Shown: positions 33,694 through 43,466, counted from the stretch's first letter. The stretch is 47,038 nt of DNA from Candidatus Bathyarchaeota archaeon (GCA_002726865.1 PBSW01000070.1:1-47038), one strand, 5' to 3'. The notes: a model not told the origin generated them from the sequence alone. Made by a program: numbers and translations.

Positions 33694-34359
33694 TTATTCG
33701 CTCACAGATTGAATTTCATAAGCGGTCTTTAGGTCCTCAGAGTAATTCACGTTGAAAAACGTGTGGAGTTCGCTGTCGAATTTCCTAAGGGAGTCAACTG
33801 GGACAAAGTTGATCTTTTCTAGACGCTTTATCATGTCCAAGACGCTCTTCTCTCCGCAGTTCAGAGCGGACTTGATTGCCTGGATCGAAGGTGAGACACG
33901 ATAGACGCTGTGGAGGGGTTCCACGTTTTTGTTCGGCCATATTGGGATAGCTGCGTCTGAGCCTCTTGCGAGCCCAATTAACGCCCTCATCAGGGGAACA
34001 CTGACGAAGGGGGCATCACATGGGAGGACAAGGGAGTATTCAGTGGTCAGCCTTTTCATCCCTGTATACATGCCCATCATAGGGCCTATACCCTCCTGGT
34101 CATCACTTATGATAGTAAGTAAAGGATGTTGTTTTTGGATGACAGAAAATAAATCAGCGTCTTTGCCAACAACGAGTAATACTTCATCAAAGAGAGTTAA
34201 TGCGGCATCAATTACGTGCTCGATAAGGCTCATCGAGCCCAATCGCACATGGGGTTTGCTGTGTCCGAGCCGGGTTCCCTTGCCCCCCGCGAGGACGATG
34301 CCACTACAATTCTGGATACCCTTCAATTCACATAGGCACTCCAAGTCACTGAATGACAA
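33694..34359 (-). CDS. mobA: Molybdenum cofactor guanylyltransferase MobA
   Basis: Transfers GMP to molybdopterin to give MGD. The GT-A nucleotidyltransferase start is IVLAGGKGTRLGHSKP (about residues 21-36), followed by PMMGMYTGMKRL, LVLPCDAPFVSVPL with the metal Asp, and the C-terminal FFNVNYSEDLKTA. Length 221 fits the family. It is 12 nt from TatA on the same strand and in the same cluster as MobB. The related window enzymes (AORs) use a non-nucleotide bis-pterin, so MobA probably serves a DMSO-reductase-type enzyme elsewhere in the genome. Confidence 0.91.
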   Translation of the reverse strand: MSFSDLECLCELKGIQNCSGIVLAGGKGTRLGHSKPHVRLGSMSLIEHVIDAALTLFDEVLLVVGKDADLFSVIQKQHPLLTIISDDQEGIGPMMGMYTGMKRLTTEYSLVLPCDAPFVSVPLMRALIGLARGSDAAIPIWPNKNVEPLHSVYRVSPSIQAIKSALNCGEKSVLDMIKRLEKINFVPVDSLRKFDSELHTFFNVNYSEDLKTAYEIQSVSE

Positions 34360-34371
34360 CAGAGAACGAGA

Positions 34372-34665
34372 CTAATCCTCTTTCTGACCCGCAGTCCTCG
34401 GGATGTCCTGGGAGATTTCGAGGATGTCAGTTCCCGTTGTCTTTTTGTCCATCTTCCTAGCCGCTTTGAGGATCGCCCCTCTTTCCTCATCCTTCTCGTC
34501 CATGGTTTTTGATTCAATATATTTTACGGGACCCTTGGTTACCCTTGTGTACTCTTGGACCGCTAATCCCATAGAACGGGCAAGTTCAGGGAGTTTCTTC
34601 CCTCTAAATAACAGGAGAATCATGAAAATTATAATGATCAGTTCGGGGGTATGAAGTCCCATCAT
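34372..34665 (-). CDS. tatA: TatA/TatE family Sec-independent translocase subunit
   Basis: Pore-forming small subunit of the twin-arginine pathway, which exports folded cofactor proteins. A single N-terminal membrane helix (ELIIIIFMILLLF) leads to the hinge FRGKKLPELARSMGLAVQEY, the TatA signature, and an acidic/basic amphipathic tail. Length 97. The first gene of a leftward tatA-mobA-mobB set: a Tat subunit with molybdopterin-nucleotide genes suggests export of a molybdoenzyme. No TatC is in the window. Confidence 0.88.
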   Translation of the reverse strand: MMGLHTPELIIIIFMILLLFRGKKLPELARSMGLAVQEYTRVTKGPVKYIESKTMDEKDEERGAILKAARKMDKKTTGTDILEISQDIPRTAGQKED

Positions 34666-35073
34666 TATGGTTCGATAGGACTCCCTCAGGGTACATTAAA
34701 AATCTTTTTTTCGTCGAGCTCGTTAGAAACAGAAGAAAAATATTATAGGTCCTATAAAAAAAGGAGACATGACGTGAGAACTACCCCTTTTAATTTTGAC
34801 GCAGAAATAAAAGTTGTCAATGATGTCGCATAGGCTTAAAAAGGAATTATTCCCAATTGCCGAACTTGTCCTTCAGAAAGAAAAAGAGAGGCTATTGATA
34901 AAATATTGAAATATTCCCCTTGATAGAATGAAACTCCCGTGGTACTGATAAGTGAGAAATGAGACTGCGCGCAAACTAATTATACCCGCACAACAATGCC
35001 AAACTCCTCGAGAACCTGAATATTCCTGATAAAAGGAAAACACGGATGGCGCGGATTACTCCAACGCTATTGG
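34666..35073. other. A/T-rich intergenic region
   Basis: About 400 nt with no supported ORF; poly-A/T tracts near 34700-34760 and a TGCGCGCAAA motif at 34966-34975 near the end of the LUD gene. Confidence 0.4.
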
Positions 35074-35706
35074 TCAGTATCCTAGGTCTTTATCCACAAG
35101 GACGATGTTGATCCGTTCCGGGTCCCGTGAGTTATGGGTGATCAGTGTCGAGTTGCACTGCCTATGAGTGGAAATGCATAGGTTACAGTCAGGGTCGTTC
35201 GTCGTAGCACAGGGAATATCATCCCAGCTATGGCGCTTTCCATTCAACGGAGCTGCTACTGTTCTTATCCGCTCAAGAGCCCCGTGGACATCCGGTACTA
35301 GCTTATTAACTCCAGCGACCAGAATCAGCTTCTTTGGCCCGAAGGAGATTGCACCTACCCGGTTACCCATTCCATCTGTGTTAACGATGTAACCGTCCTC
35401 TGTGATGGAGTTGGTTCCCGTGAGAAAATAGTCTGCTACCAAACCCATCCGCCTAATTGCAGTCTGGTTCTTGGATTTATCTACCTTCCCTTCCCGATCG
35501 TAAGGGTTGAACATTGTGTTCCTCTTCTCGAGCTCAGGTACCACGCTGATAGAGTGGACGCTCATTGAGCCACCCATGCCCACTGAAGCGCCTGGCTCCA
35601 CCAGCTCTAAGACCTTCTCCCGAGCCTCCCTTTCGTCCTTCACGAAAAAGCAGTTAATATTATGCTTCTTTAGATTCTCCATCGTCCTGCTTATTCGGCC
35701 ATCCAT
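35074..35706 (-). CDS. LUD domain protein (LutC/YkgG-like)
   Basis: Member of the LUD (lactate utilisation, DUF162) family, 210 residues. Typical segments are a charged N-terminal helix (ISRTMENLKKHNINCFFVKDEREAREKVLELV), PGASVGMGGSMSVHSI, the central ADYFLTGTNSITEDGYIVNTDGMGNRVGAISFGP, and KLILVAGVNKLVPD. A Cys cluster (DDIPCATTNDPDCNLCI) lies near the C-terminus. LutC proteins help oxidise L-lactate with LutA/LutB, and many archaea have stand-alone members of unknown role. No lutAB neighbours are here; the GlcD/Fe-S pair is 21 kb away. Monocistronic. Confidence 0.85.
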   Translation of the reverse strand: MDGRISRTMENLKKHNINCFFVKDEREAREKVLELVEPGASVGMGGSMSVHSISVVPELEKRNTMFNPYDREGKVDKSKNQTAIRRMGLVADYFLTGTNSITEDGYIVNTDGMGNRVGAISFGPKKLILVAGVNKLVPDVHGALERIRTVAAPLNGKRHSWDDIPCATTNDPDCNLCISTHRQCNSTLITHNSRDPERINIVLVDKDLGY

Positions 35707-36133
35707 AGTGCCTCATTCGCTGGAAGAATTATTTTATCTTTTCGTGTACAGGTTTTCATTAAACGAAAAATGGGTGAGGATAGGGGAAAAAAACGGGGAA
35801 AATACCCCAAAACCCCTTCCTCAATGTACAATGGTGGGGGGTTAGTTATAGGGGTTATGAATAAAGTTGGGAATGATAAGAATCAGACATATCAATAAAA
35901 TTATCACAAGATACACGATCATCCAATAAAATCTCTGACAATACAGGATTTCGTTGAGCCAGTGATTCTTCAGGTAGAGGACCTGGTAGAACCGAGAGGA
36001 TCTTTCTGGTGTGTACGTCGTTATTTTAGGAACGTTCTTAGTGTTTGCTTTGAATCTGCCGAACACAGGGAGGTTGAAAGGAATTCATGCAAAAGAAAAA
36101 TGGTTATGTATGTAAGCTAGAAATAAGGGTATT
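35707..36133. other. Intergenic region before the S9 peptidase
   Basis: A weak frame on the minus strand (35842-36066, 74 residues, one hydrophobic stretch WMIVYLVIILLICLILIIP) is the only candidate, and it lacks a convincing start. Otherwise no gene seen. Confidence 0.35.
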
Positions 36134-38293
36134 ATGGGAGCAAAACGTTTGCTTACGCTCGATGACATATTCGGGCCTGACGTAGATTGGAACGGAGTGT
36201 CCATGCAGAATCTTCAATGGACTTCCGACAGTTCGGCGTTCTTGTATGTGGATGATGATCCTGACGGTGAAACCAAGAACATATATCAAGAACGGGTCGA
36301 TGATGGTAAACGCGACGTCCTTATCGAAGGAAAATTTCTGGTGCTTAACCAGAGCAGCTCAAACATCCCAATCAATGGTTTTCAGGTGACTGACGACGGT
36401 CTATATTTCCTGATTGCCGGACCTTCTGAGCAACCAAGGTTCCTTTTCGGAACCCCACCCAGTGATATTCATTACTACGTCTATGATGCACAAACTTGCG
36501 CGCTAATGCCTTTATCCGATATCGCTGGCGGCCAAAAGCACGCTAAGATAGCGCCCGACGGCACCAAAATCGGGTTCGTCAGGGGCGGAAACCTGTTTAT
36601 GTTTGATCGTTCATCCGGCATCGAAAGCCAGCTAACATTTGATGGGAACGAGGACATCTTGAACGGATTAAACAAGGGCTTTGGAGAGGACGGATGGTAC
36701 TGGTCGCCAGATAGCAAGCGGATTGTTTTCGTGCACGTGGACCAGACTGCCGTACGCACGGTTCCTCTCATTGACTACATGACGACATATCCTAAGGTTC
36801 ACCGAATTAAGTACCCAAAGTCGGGGGAGACGAACTGGAGGCTGAGTATCGGCGTCTTCCACCTTGAGACGGGTCAGACGACCTGGCTGAAACTCGGCCC
36901 CGAAACTGACGTCTATTTCCCTCGGCTTAAGTGGACACGAGACCCTTCGTTGGTGGCAATAGAGCGACTTAACCGGCAGCAAAATAAATTAGAACTGCTC
37001 TTTGCCAACATAGATACAGGCGAGTCTAAGGTAATTCTAACAGAGACTGATCCCTACTGGGTACGTATTGACGATGACCTGACTTTCCTAAAGGACTCTG
37101 ACCGCTTCATTTGGACATCCGAACGCAGTGGGTATAAACACGCTTACCTGTACGACTACGATGGCCGTCAGGTAAACCAGATCACGAGGGGAGAATGGGA
37201 GATGAATGCCGGTAGATCGACCCGATCTGTGCTCTGTGTTGATGAGGCGGATGGCTGGATGTACTTCGATGGCAAAAGGGATGGGGTCACCGAACAGCAT
37301 CTCTACCGCATTAGGCTCGACGGTCAGATGATGCAACGCCTCAGCAAAAAACCCGGATGGCACTCCGCGTCATTCTCACCGAATGCCAAGAGTTTTATGA
37401 AAACATTCTCCGACGTGAACACTCCGCCAAAGATAAGCATCCACCGATCTGAGGGGTCCCTCATCAGAGTAGTGAAAGGGGGTGAATTGTCAAGCTTGGC
37501 GGAATTCGATCTCGCGGAGCCTGAGTTCCTAACGGTTCGCACAGGTAACGGCATATCTCTAAATGCGGTCATGACACGGCCGGTTGACTTTAAACGGGAA
37601 AGAAAGTATCCGGTCATCTTCTACGCATATGGGGGAGTTAGCTCCCAGTCAGTCGTCAATCGGTGGGGCGGGGCACGGGGACTCTGGCATAAGCTAATGA
37701 CCCAAAAGGGATACATTGTGTTTACTATTGATAACCGTGGTACCGGTGGTCGTGGAAAGGTATTTGAGAATTTTATGTACCAGAACCTAGGCACAGTGCC
37801 CCTGCAGGATCACATTGAAGGGGCAAAGTACCTTGCAGGTTTTTCCTATGTAGATCCGTTACGCTTTGGCATCTGGGGTCGGAGTGGAGGGGGATATCTC
37901 ACGTGTCTGGCTTTGACCGAGGGATCGGACTACTTTAAAGTTGGAATTGCCCAGGCGTCAGTCACGAACTATCTCCTCTATTCTAGCGTCTGGGCGGAGA
38001 GATATTTGGGGCTACTCCCGGAGAATAAGAACGCCTACAATAAGGAGGCGGTGGTCACCTACGCGCATAAACTGAGGGGCCACCTTATGCTGGTGCATGG
38101 GATGGCGGATGACAATGTGCAACTGCAGAACACTCTAGAGGTGGCGGAGGCGTTCCAGAACTCTAACAAACAGTTTGACCTAATGTTATACCATGGGCGG
38201 GATCATCCGCTTCGAGGCGGGAACACCCAACTCCACCTGTTCACCCTGATGACCGAATACTTCCTGCGACATCTATCCATCGGGTCACAATAA
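36134..38293 (+). CDS. S9 family prolyl-oligopeptidase/DPP IV-like serine peptidase
   Basis: Cleaves short peptides, often after proline. The N-terminal part (about residues 1-465) is the beta-propeller with DPP IV features, for example WSPDSKRIVFVHVDQT and LIDYMTTYPKVHRIKYPKSGETNWRLSIGV. The alpha/beta hydrolase domain carries Ser584 in WGRSGGGYLT, an Asp in HGMADDNVQLQNT and a His in YHGRDHPLRGG. The Glu-rich N-terminus-anchoring motif of true DPP IV (VYEEE before the WSPD segment) is replaced by NKGFGEDGWYWSPD. This suggests a different amino-terminal specificity. Length 719 is normal. No signal peptide is visible, so cytoplasmic. It has its own start after a 427-nt spacer. Confidence 0.9.
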   Translation: MGAKRLLTLDDIFGPDVDWNGVSMQNLQWTSDSSAFLYVDDDPDGETKNIYQERVDDGKRDVLIEGKFLVLNQSSSNIPINGFQVTDDGLYFLIAGPSEQPRFLFGTPPSDIHYYVYDAQTCALMPLSDIAGGQKHAKIAPDGTKIGFVRGGNLFMFDRSSGIESQLTFDGNEDILNGLNKGFGEDGWYWSPDSKRIVFVHVDQTAVRTVPLIDYMTTYPKVHRIKYPKSGETNWRLSIGVFHLETGQTTWLKLGPETDVYFPRLKWTRDPSLVAIERLNRQQNKLELLFANIDTGESKVILTETDPYWVRIDDDLTFLKDSDRFIWTSERSGYKHAYLYDYDGRQVNQITRGEWEMNAGRSTRSVLCVDEADGWMYFDGKRDGVTEQHLYRIRLDGQMMQRLSKKPGWHSASFSPNAKSFMKTFSDVNTPPKISIHRSEGSLIRVVKGGELSSLAEFDLAEPEFLTVRTGNGISLNAVMTRPVDFKRERKYPVIFYAYGGVSSQSVVNRWGGARGLWHKLMTQKGYIVFTIDNRGTGGRGKVFENFMYQNLGTVPLQDHIEGAKYLAGFSYVDPLRFGIWGRSGGGYLTCLALTEGSDYFKVGIAQASVTNYLLYSSVWAERYLGLLPENKNAYNKEAVVTYAHKLRGHLMLVHGMADDNVQLQNTLEVAEAFQNSNKQFDLMLYHGRDHPLRGGNTQLHLFTLMTEYFLRHLSIGSQ

Positions 38294-39221
38294 ATAGGAA
38301 AAACCACAAAACCTTTCAGGCTATTCGATAGTGTTCCTGTTTTTTCTATTTCGGGTGGCCTCTCGCGCAAAAAAGGTGGAGATGTGAGTCAGTTGCCTGT
38401 CCCGCAAGTTCTGTCCTTATCTGCTTCATAGGACCCCTATTCATAATGCTGTAGAAAGTGGGGATTGGGGCTAAGTCAGTGCTTAGTGATTCCCCCCATT
38501 ATCCGTTTCAAGACCCGTTTAGAGCATAGCTACTGTAGTGTAAGACTAAAGAGGACTTTCCAGATGTTCTTTTTCAGCTATCAGTCCATCTCCTCATCCC
38601 TCCTTTTTGCTATTAATTGGTTGTAGATGCTATTGTGTCTACACGCGCTTGCCTCGGCCTAATCAGGCTATTGGATCGCATTTACCGGTGAATTTGTTGG
38701 GGGATCATTAGCTGTGGGCATCTACGTGGTGCTGTTGACGGCTATGACGTTTCCCTTAACGGCCCTAGCTTAAAGTAACTTCCTGACTAGCTGGTTGAAA
38801 ATTGTGGGGTAGGTCTCCTTTCCGAGTCTGTGTCTGAAGTGGGTGAAGAAGTTGTGGCGTAAAAAATTTTTAGAAAGTCGTAAGCATTAGCTGTTTGTCT
38901 ACCGTGTTTGAGACATGGGCAAGTCTTCGGTCACAGGGTATTTAGAGTAGATACTTCAACAACTGAGCCTTGAGCGTCGCTAGGTAGTTGAGGGGTTTCT
39001 TACCGGTCCTTTTTTTGGGGTAGTGATTTCTGAGTTAGCATCTGAGGTGTTTGTTATTGGCGGAGTCTAGCACCTATTTTTATCTTCATTTTTTTATTGC
39101 ACGTACATCAAAAATAATGGTAAATTAAAGTCCAAAGTAAAATTCTAAACAACAACAAATAATAGTAATATTGCACCAATATCGGAAAAGCTTAACAATA
39201 TAATCGAAAATATTTTCTCAG
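38294..39221. other. 928-nt spacer of near-coding GC content, no intact gene
   Basis: The longest gap in the window. Base composition is closer to coding DNA than that of the other spacers, and short open runs broken by stops occur on both strands around 38690-39060. This suggests a decayed gene, but I could not assign the pieces to any family. A TATA-like CAATATAATC (39196-39205) precedes the DegT gene. Confidence 0.4.
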
Positions 39222-40403
39222 ATGAATATGGACAAAACAATTGCAAACCCGTACATAAACAAAATGTTTGCAATAACCCAAGAAGAAGTGGATGCAGTTC
39301 ACAAAGTCCTTTCCACGCCGAGATATCCCATCTATGGGGAGCAAATTGAAAATTTTGAGAAGGAATTCGCGGAATATGTAGGGACTAAATATGCAGTCGC
39401 CGTCAGCTCAGGTACCGCAGGACTACATCTAGCCTATATTGCGTGTGACTTTAAACCCGGCGACGAGATAATCACTCAATCACACTCATTCTATTCAGTC
39501 ACAGATATGATGATTTTTCAGGGAGTAAAACCTGTTTTCTGTGATATTGATGAAGAAAGTTTTACTATGGATCCTAATGATGCACAGCAAAAAGTGACAT
39601 CTAAAACCAAAGCACTAGTACCGACTCATCTAAATGGGCATCCATCAGATATGGGTCCAATAATGGACTTAGCATCAGACAACAATCTCATAGTGATTGA
39701 AAACGCGGCTCATGCCTTAGGAGCCAGATATAAGAGCAAGAAAGTTGGTACTTTCGGCGATCTTAATATGTTCAGCTTTGCCCCGGGTAAACATGTCACA
39801 ACCATGGGTGATGGCGGAATGGTGACTACCGACAATGAAGAACTAGCTCAAAAAGTGAAAATGCTCCATAATCACGGACGCGGTCAAGTTATGAAAAAAA
39901 TAGATAAAAGGGGTTTTCCTTTGCATTTAGGAAATGACTTACTTGGATATAACTATAGGATGAGCGAGATCGACGCTGCAATTGGCAGAGTTCAATTAAA
40001 ACGATTTATGAATGGAAAAGCTGGACCAGAAATCCGTAGAGATCATGTAAGAGAGTTTGAGAAACTTTTCGAAGGAACTCCAGTAACAATACCTGTTGAG
40101 AAAGATTGGGCTTATCATTCGTTCTGTCGTTTCGTAACCAAAGTTCCAAACCGAGATGAGCTGTGGTTATTCCTAAAAAAGAACGGGATACGCGGAGGAA
40201 TGCCCTATTCCCCACCAATTCATCTTAATAGAACCTATAGGGATAGATTTGGATTTAAGAAGGGCATGCTGCCGGTTACAGAGAAAGTGACCAAAGAACT
40301 TTTGTCCTTCCCTTTGCGCCGCATTGTTGAATACTTACCTCCTGAAAACAGTGAAAAGATCTCTGATTCTATTCATAAATTCTATAATGAAAAGCAAAAT
40401 TGA
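39222..40403 (+). CDS. DegT/DnrJ/EryC1/StrS family sugar aminotransferase
   Basis: PLP enzyme that aminates keto-sugars of nucleotide-sugar pathways. The family pattern is clear: MFAITQEEVDAVHKVLSTPRYPIYGEQIENFEKEFAEYVGTKYAVAVSSGTAGLHLA split across the N-terminus, IENAAHALGARYKSKKVGTFGDLNMFSFAPGKHVTTMGDGGMV (PLP Lys in APGKH), and LGYNYRMSEIDAAIGRVQL. Length 393 is normal. No other sugar genes flank it, and this region is more A/T-rich than the left half. It could serve surface-glycan or lipid headgroup synthesis; the substrate is not determined. Confidence 0.9.
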   Translation: MNMDKTIANPYINKMFAITQEEVDAVHKVLSTPRYPIYGEQIENFEKEFAEYVGTKYAVAVSSGTAGLHLAYIACDFKPGDEIITQSHSFYSVTDMMIFQGVKPVFCDIDEESFTMDPNDAQQKVTSKTKALVPTHLNGHPSDMGPIMDLASDNNLIVIENAAHALGARYKSKKVGTFGDLNMFSFAPGKHVTTMGDGGMVTTDNEELAQKVKMLHNHGRGQVMKKIDKRGFPLHLGNDLLGYNYRMSEIDAAIGRVQLKRFMNGKAGPEIRRDHVREFEKLFEGTPVTIPVEKDWAYHSFCRFVTKVPNRDELWLFLKKNGIRGGMPYSPPIHLNRTYRDRFGFKKGMLPVTEKVTKELLSFPLRRIVEYLPPENSEKISDSIHKFYNEKQN

Positions 40404-41030
40404 AGATAAAGTAAAAATTTTCTCGTTCGGAATGTTAAGAGAATATTAATAAATTTATATTTTCGGATGAGCAATATGCGGAATATCAATCTGAAGTGAA
40501 CCTTAGCTCTCTGATTACTCCTGCAGCTACTCCAAATACCAGAAATGAAAGAAATCGTCCAATGCCTTAAACGCACCCCTATCCTCAAATATTCGCGCGC
40601 AGACACCAAGGCAAAAGTCCCCGTCTCAGTCAACTTTTCACAGATGAAAAAGAGAGGAGCAAATGGATTCAGGATCAAAACGGCATGATTCAGATGAGAA
40701 TCCCTATAACAAAGTGATACCCGGCCACAATCTCCAACGGACTTGATAAAGGCCCCCTGAATAAACGGCACCGATCTTTAATCCTGGAGCAGTAAAAGCC
40801 TAGACACCGGAAAGCGAGGTCCCAGAGCGCGCATTATTGTTATCCAAACTTGAAGGATCATTTTCCAATAATATTAATTAAGTTTTAATTGTCGTGAATA
40901 ATTATTACAATTGTAAATAGAATAAAGGAATACCATAAAATGAAAAGAGGTTAAAGAAAAGTGGAGCGGTAGGACCTCGGCGGTTTGCGTAAATTATATC
41001 TTTTTTGCGCGCTATATTTCAAAACTGTTT
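40404..41030. other. Intergenic region with several GC motifs
   Basis: No convincing gene. A 46-codon frame from ATG 40545 is open but shows no domain. GCGCGC-containing motifs occur near 40593, 40827 and 41006. Confidence 0.4.
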
Positions 41031-41285
41031 TTATGAGCAATTAAGACAATGTATTTTACCGTTGGAATATTCAACAAGCTGACCTTCTGTTTTACACTGG
41101 GGACAAAGTTCATCAGTTCGGAAGTCAACTATTGGTAACTCCATCCCCAAATTTTCCCTTATGATTTCCCGAATGAGAAACTGGATAGAGGATAAATTTC
41201 GCTTTTCAGTCTCAGTCTGTAACGCCACTAAGTTTTCTTCAGAAAAAGATACCATGACTCTGTGAACTCTTGACATATTGATCAC
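41031..41285 (-). CDS. Small ribbon-helix-helix plus zinc-ribbon protein
   Basis: 84 residues. The N-terminal part (RVHRVMVSFSEENLVALQTETEKRNLSSIQFLIREIIRENL) resembles a ribbon-helix-helix DNA-binding fold, and the C-terminus (CPQCKTEG and IHCLNCS) is a four-Cys zinc ribbon. This combination suggests a small DNA-binding regulator. ATG at 41276 (MSRVHRV) is an alternative start to ATG 41285. It stands alone in A/T-rich surroundings, near the DegT gene and the duplicated hydrolase. Confidence 0.7.
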   Translation of the reverse strand: MINMSRVHRVMVSFSEENLVALQTETEKRNLSSIQFLIREIIRENLGMELPIVDFRTDELCPQCKTEGQLVEYSNGKIHCLNCS

Positions 41286-41723
41286 ATTTCCGTCATATTA
41301 ATATAAGTTTATTTAAACAATAAATTCATGGAGATTTTGTCTTAAAAAAATTAAACTATAGAAAAGTGACAGCCCCATAAAAGAAAAAATTAAATGGAGA
41401 TAAAGTCTAGTGTTATAAGATAACACTCAATATAAAAAAAAGTTTATTCTAAACTCATATATTAACTGAGTTCAACCACTAAAGTTAAGGCATGAGGTTA
41501 ATACTAACGAAATTTCTATCTGGAGTATTTATCTAAAATACATGTATGAATTAAATAGATCTATTCGTTGTGTTGGAATATGGTCGGATTAATGAAGAGG
41601 ACCACCATAACAATCACAGCGTATGTGGTGCCGTAGTTGAATATACATCCAGGTTAGGTAGTTTAATTAGATCCCATGCACAGTTGTTCGTTCATAGACG
41701 GAAGTAGATGTTATCACGGAACC
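41286..41723. other. A/T-rich intergenic region
   Basis: About 440 nt, very A/T-rich, no ORF or repeat that I can support. It should hold the promoter of the small RHH/zinc protein. Confidence 0.4.
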
Positions 41724-43466
41724 CTAGTTTGGCGGTCTTGCTGTTTTATTGTTTAACCAGTCTGTAACTATCTGAACCCATCTCTCCACTTGATCCCGAT
41801 GCAACCCGTGCCCAGACCAAGGAAACAAGTGCATCTCACAATTAGGTACCTTGAAAAAATGTCGCAGACCCCACTCAATCTTCGATCCAGGTTCACTCCA
41901 CAAGAGCATTACAGGTATTTTCAACTCTGAACCCCACTCCGAGATATGCTTACCCTTGTAACTGAGGTTCACGTTGGCGGATTCTACCGAATAATTAACA
42001 GTTTTTCCTCTCATATCATTATAGCTTATGGTTTTTTTCAAATTCTCATAATAACGATTAATTACTTCTTCGGTGATTTCGCTAGGTTCAAAATGCGGGG
42101 ATAGACGTTCTTTTATACTTTCTTTTGATGGGACACTCCACTGATGTCCACCAGGAGCATAGATGTATTTTTGTCCCTCAGGTAGCGGCGGAATTGGATG
42201 AGTTCCATTTAGGCTGTTTGATATAATCAATCTCCTTACAAGGTCCGGCCTTTTGTGGGCCACCCATTGCGATAAGAAACCTCCATGAGACTGCCCTGCC
42301 AGATAGACCGGCCCTACATCCAGAGCTACAATAAACTTGATAAGAAAGTCTCCCTGGGCGTGCCCCGGATAGTCCTCCGGTCCTCTTGGGGCTGTGAAAC
42401 CCGCACCAACAATATCGGGAGCAACTACATGGAAATATTCACTCAAATGATTAACAGTGGCAGCCCAAGGAGTACCGAAACCAGGTCCACCTCCGTGAGC
42501 GAGTACAATCGTATCTCCCTGACCTGCTTCGATGTAATGTGCTTTGATATCTCCGACATCGAGCCAAGAATCTCTCCAACGTCTGTTCATAAGTTTGCGT
42601 GGTTCTTCGGGATGTCGTGCCGGTTCGTTCAGCAGCCAGTTAGTGACAACCTGGACCCAACGATCACTCTGATCAGTCTGAACATGATGGCCGGACCAGG
42701 GGAATAAGTGCATCTCGCAGCCGGGAACCTTGAAGAAATGTCTTAGGCCCCACTCTATCTTGGACCCTGGCTCGCTCCAAGTTAGCAACACAGGCATCTT
42801 CAACTCAGAACCCCACTCAGAAATGTGTCTTCCTTTGTAACTGAGGTTCCTGTTGGCATCCTCTATAGTGGAGCTGTTCACTCTTCCTCTTTTTTCGGCA
42901 TACTCATAGTTTTGCAAAGTTATTTCATAACTTCTCTTTACTCTTTCATCGGTTACAAGGTCTTTATGAGAGTAGAAATTGATCAACTTTTGTCTGATGC
43001 TTTCCGGGTCAGGTTTTGTGGATTGGTGCCCCCCTGGGGCGTAGATATATCTCCTGCTTGGAAGCGGATGAGTCCCATTCAGGCTGTTGATAATTATAAG
43101 CCTGCTGACCAGGTCCGGCCTGTTATGTGCCACCCACTGGGACAGAAATCCCCCGTGGGAGTTGCCAGCTAAGTAAACAGGTCCCTCGTTTAGGACCTCA
43201 ATGAACCTGATGAGAAAGTCTCCCTGGGCGTGCCCCGGATAATCTTGAGGCCCCCGAGGAACAGTATAGCCGAATCCTATCACATCAGGAGCTAAGGCAT
43301 GAAAGTTCTCTCCTAGGAGGCCAATAATGTCTCCGTAGTTAGCCTCCCCAGAAGAACCGGCTCCACCACCGTGTATGAGAATGAAGGGGTCACCCTTGCC
43401 GGCCTCTATGTAATGGGTTTTAACCCCATCGATATTAAGCCAAGAATGTTTATAACCACTTGACAT
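41724..43466 (-). CDS. Tandem-duplicated alpha/beta hydrolase (two MhpC-like domains)
   Basis: Two complete, closely similar alpha/beta-hydrolase domains are joined in one 580-residue protein with a period of about 290. Both contain SWL then THYIEAGKGD or AHYIEAGQGD, the oxyanion HGGG, YPGHAQGDFLI, the nucleophile in GNSHGG (Ser103) and GQSHGG (Ser393), LSYKGRHISEWGSEL or LSYKGKHISEWGSEL, and the catalytic His in WSGHH (His260) and WSGHG (His553). The usual acid position after strand 6 (WGxxD) reads WSEPGS in both. Related MhpC-type enzymes cleave C-C or ester bonds of ring-fission products. Length is twice the family norm. The sequence starts at ATG 43466. Confidence 0.9.
   Translation of the reverse strand: MSSGYKHSWLNIDGVKTHYIEAGKGDPFILIHGGGAGSSGEANYGDIIGLLGENFHALAPDVIGFGYTVPRGPQDYPGHAQGDFLIRFIEVLNEGPVYLAGNSHGGFLSQWVAHNRPDLVSRLIIINSLNGTHPLPSRRYIYAPGGHQSTKPDPESIRQKLINFYSHKDLVTDERVKRSYEITLQNYEYAEKRGRVNSSTIEDANRNLSYKGRHISEWGSELKMPVLLTWSEPGSKIEWGLRHFFKVPGCEMHLFPWSGHHVQTDQSDRWVQVVTNWLLNEPARHPEEPRKLMNRRWRDSWLDVGDIKAHYIEAGQGDTIVLAHGGGPGFGTPWAATVNHLSEYFHVVAPDIVGAGFTAPRGPEDYPGHAQGDFLIKFIVALDVGPVYLAGQSHGGFLSQWVAHKRPDLVRRLIISNSLNGTHPIPPLPEGQKYIYAPGGHQWSVPSKESIKERLSPHFEPSEITEEVINRYYENLKKTISYNDMRGKTVNYSVESANVNLSYKGKHISEWGSELKIPVMLLWSEPGSKIEWGLRHFFKVPNCEMHLFPWSGHGLHRDQVERWVQIVTDWLNNKTARPPN

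Noticed and set aside
35842..36066. 74-residue minus-strand membrane-like protein
   Set aside because: One hydrophobic run in A/T-rich DNA is expected by chance, and there is no Shine-Dalgarno or TATA box at the start.
40382..40771. 129-residue minus-strand frame after the DegT gene
   Set aside because: No domain or expression signals; overlaps the DegT gene end.
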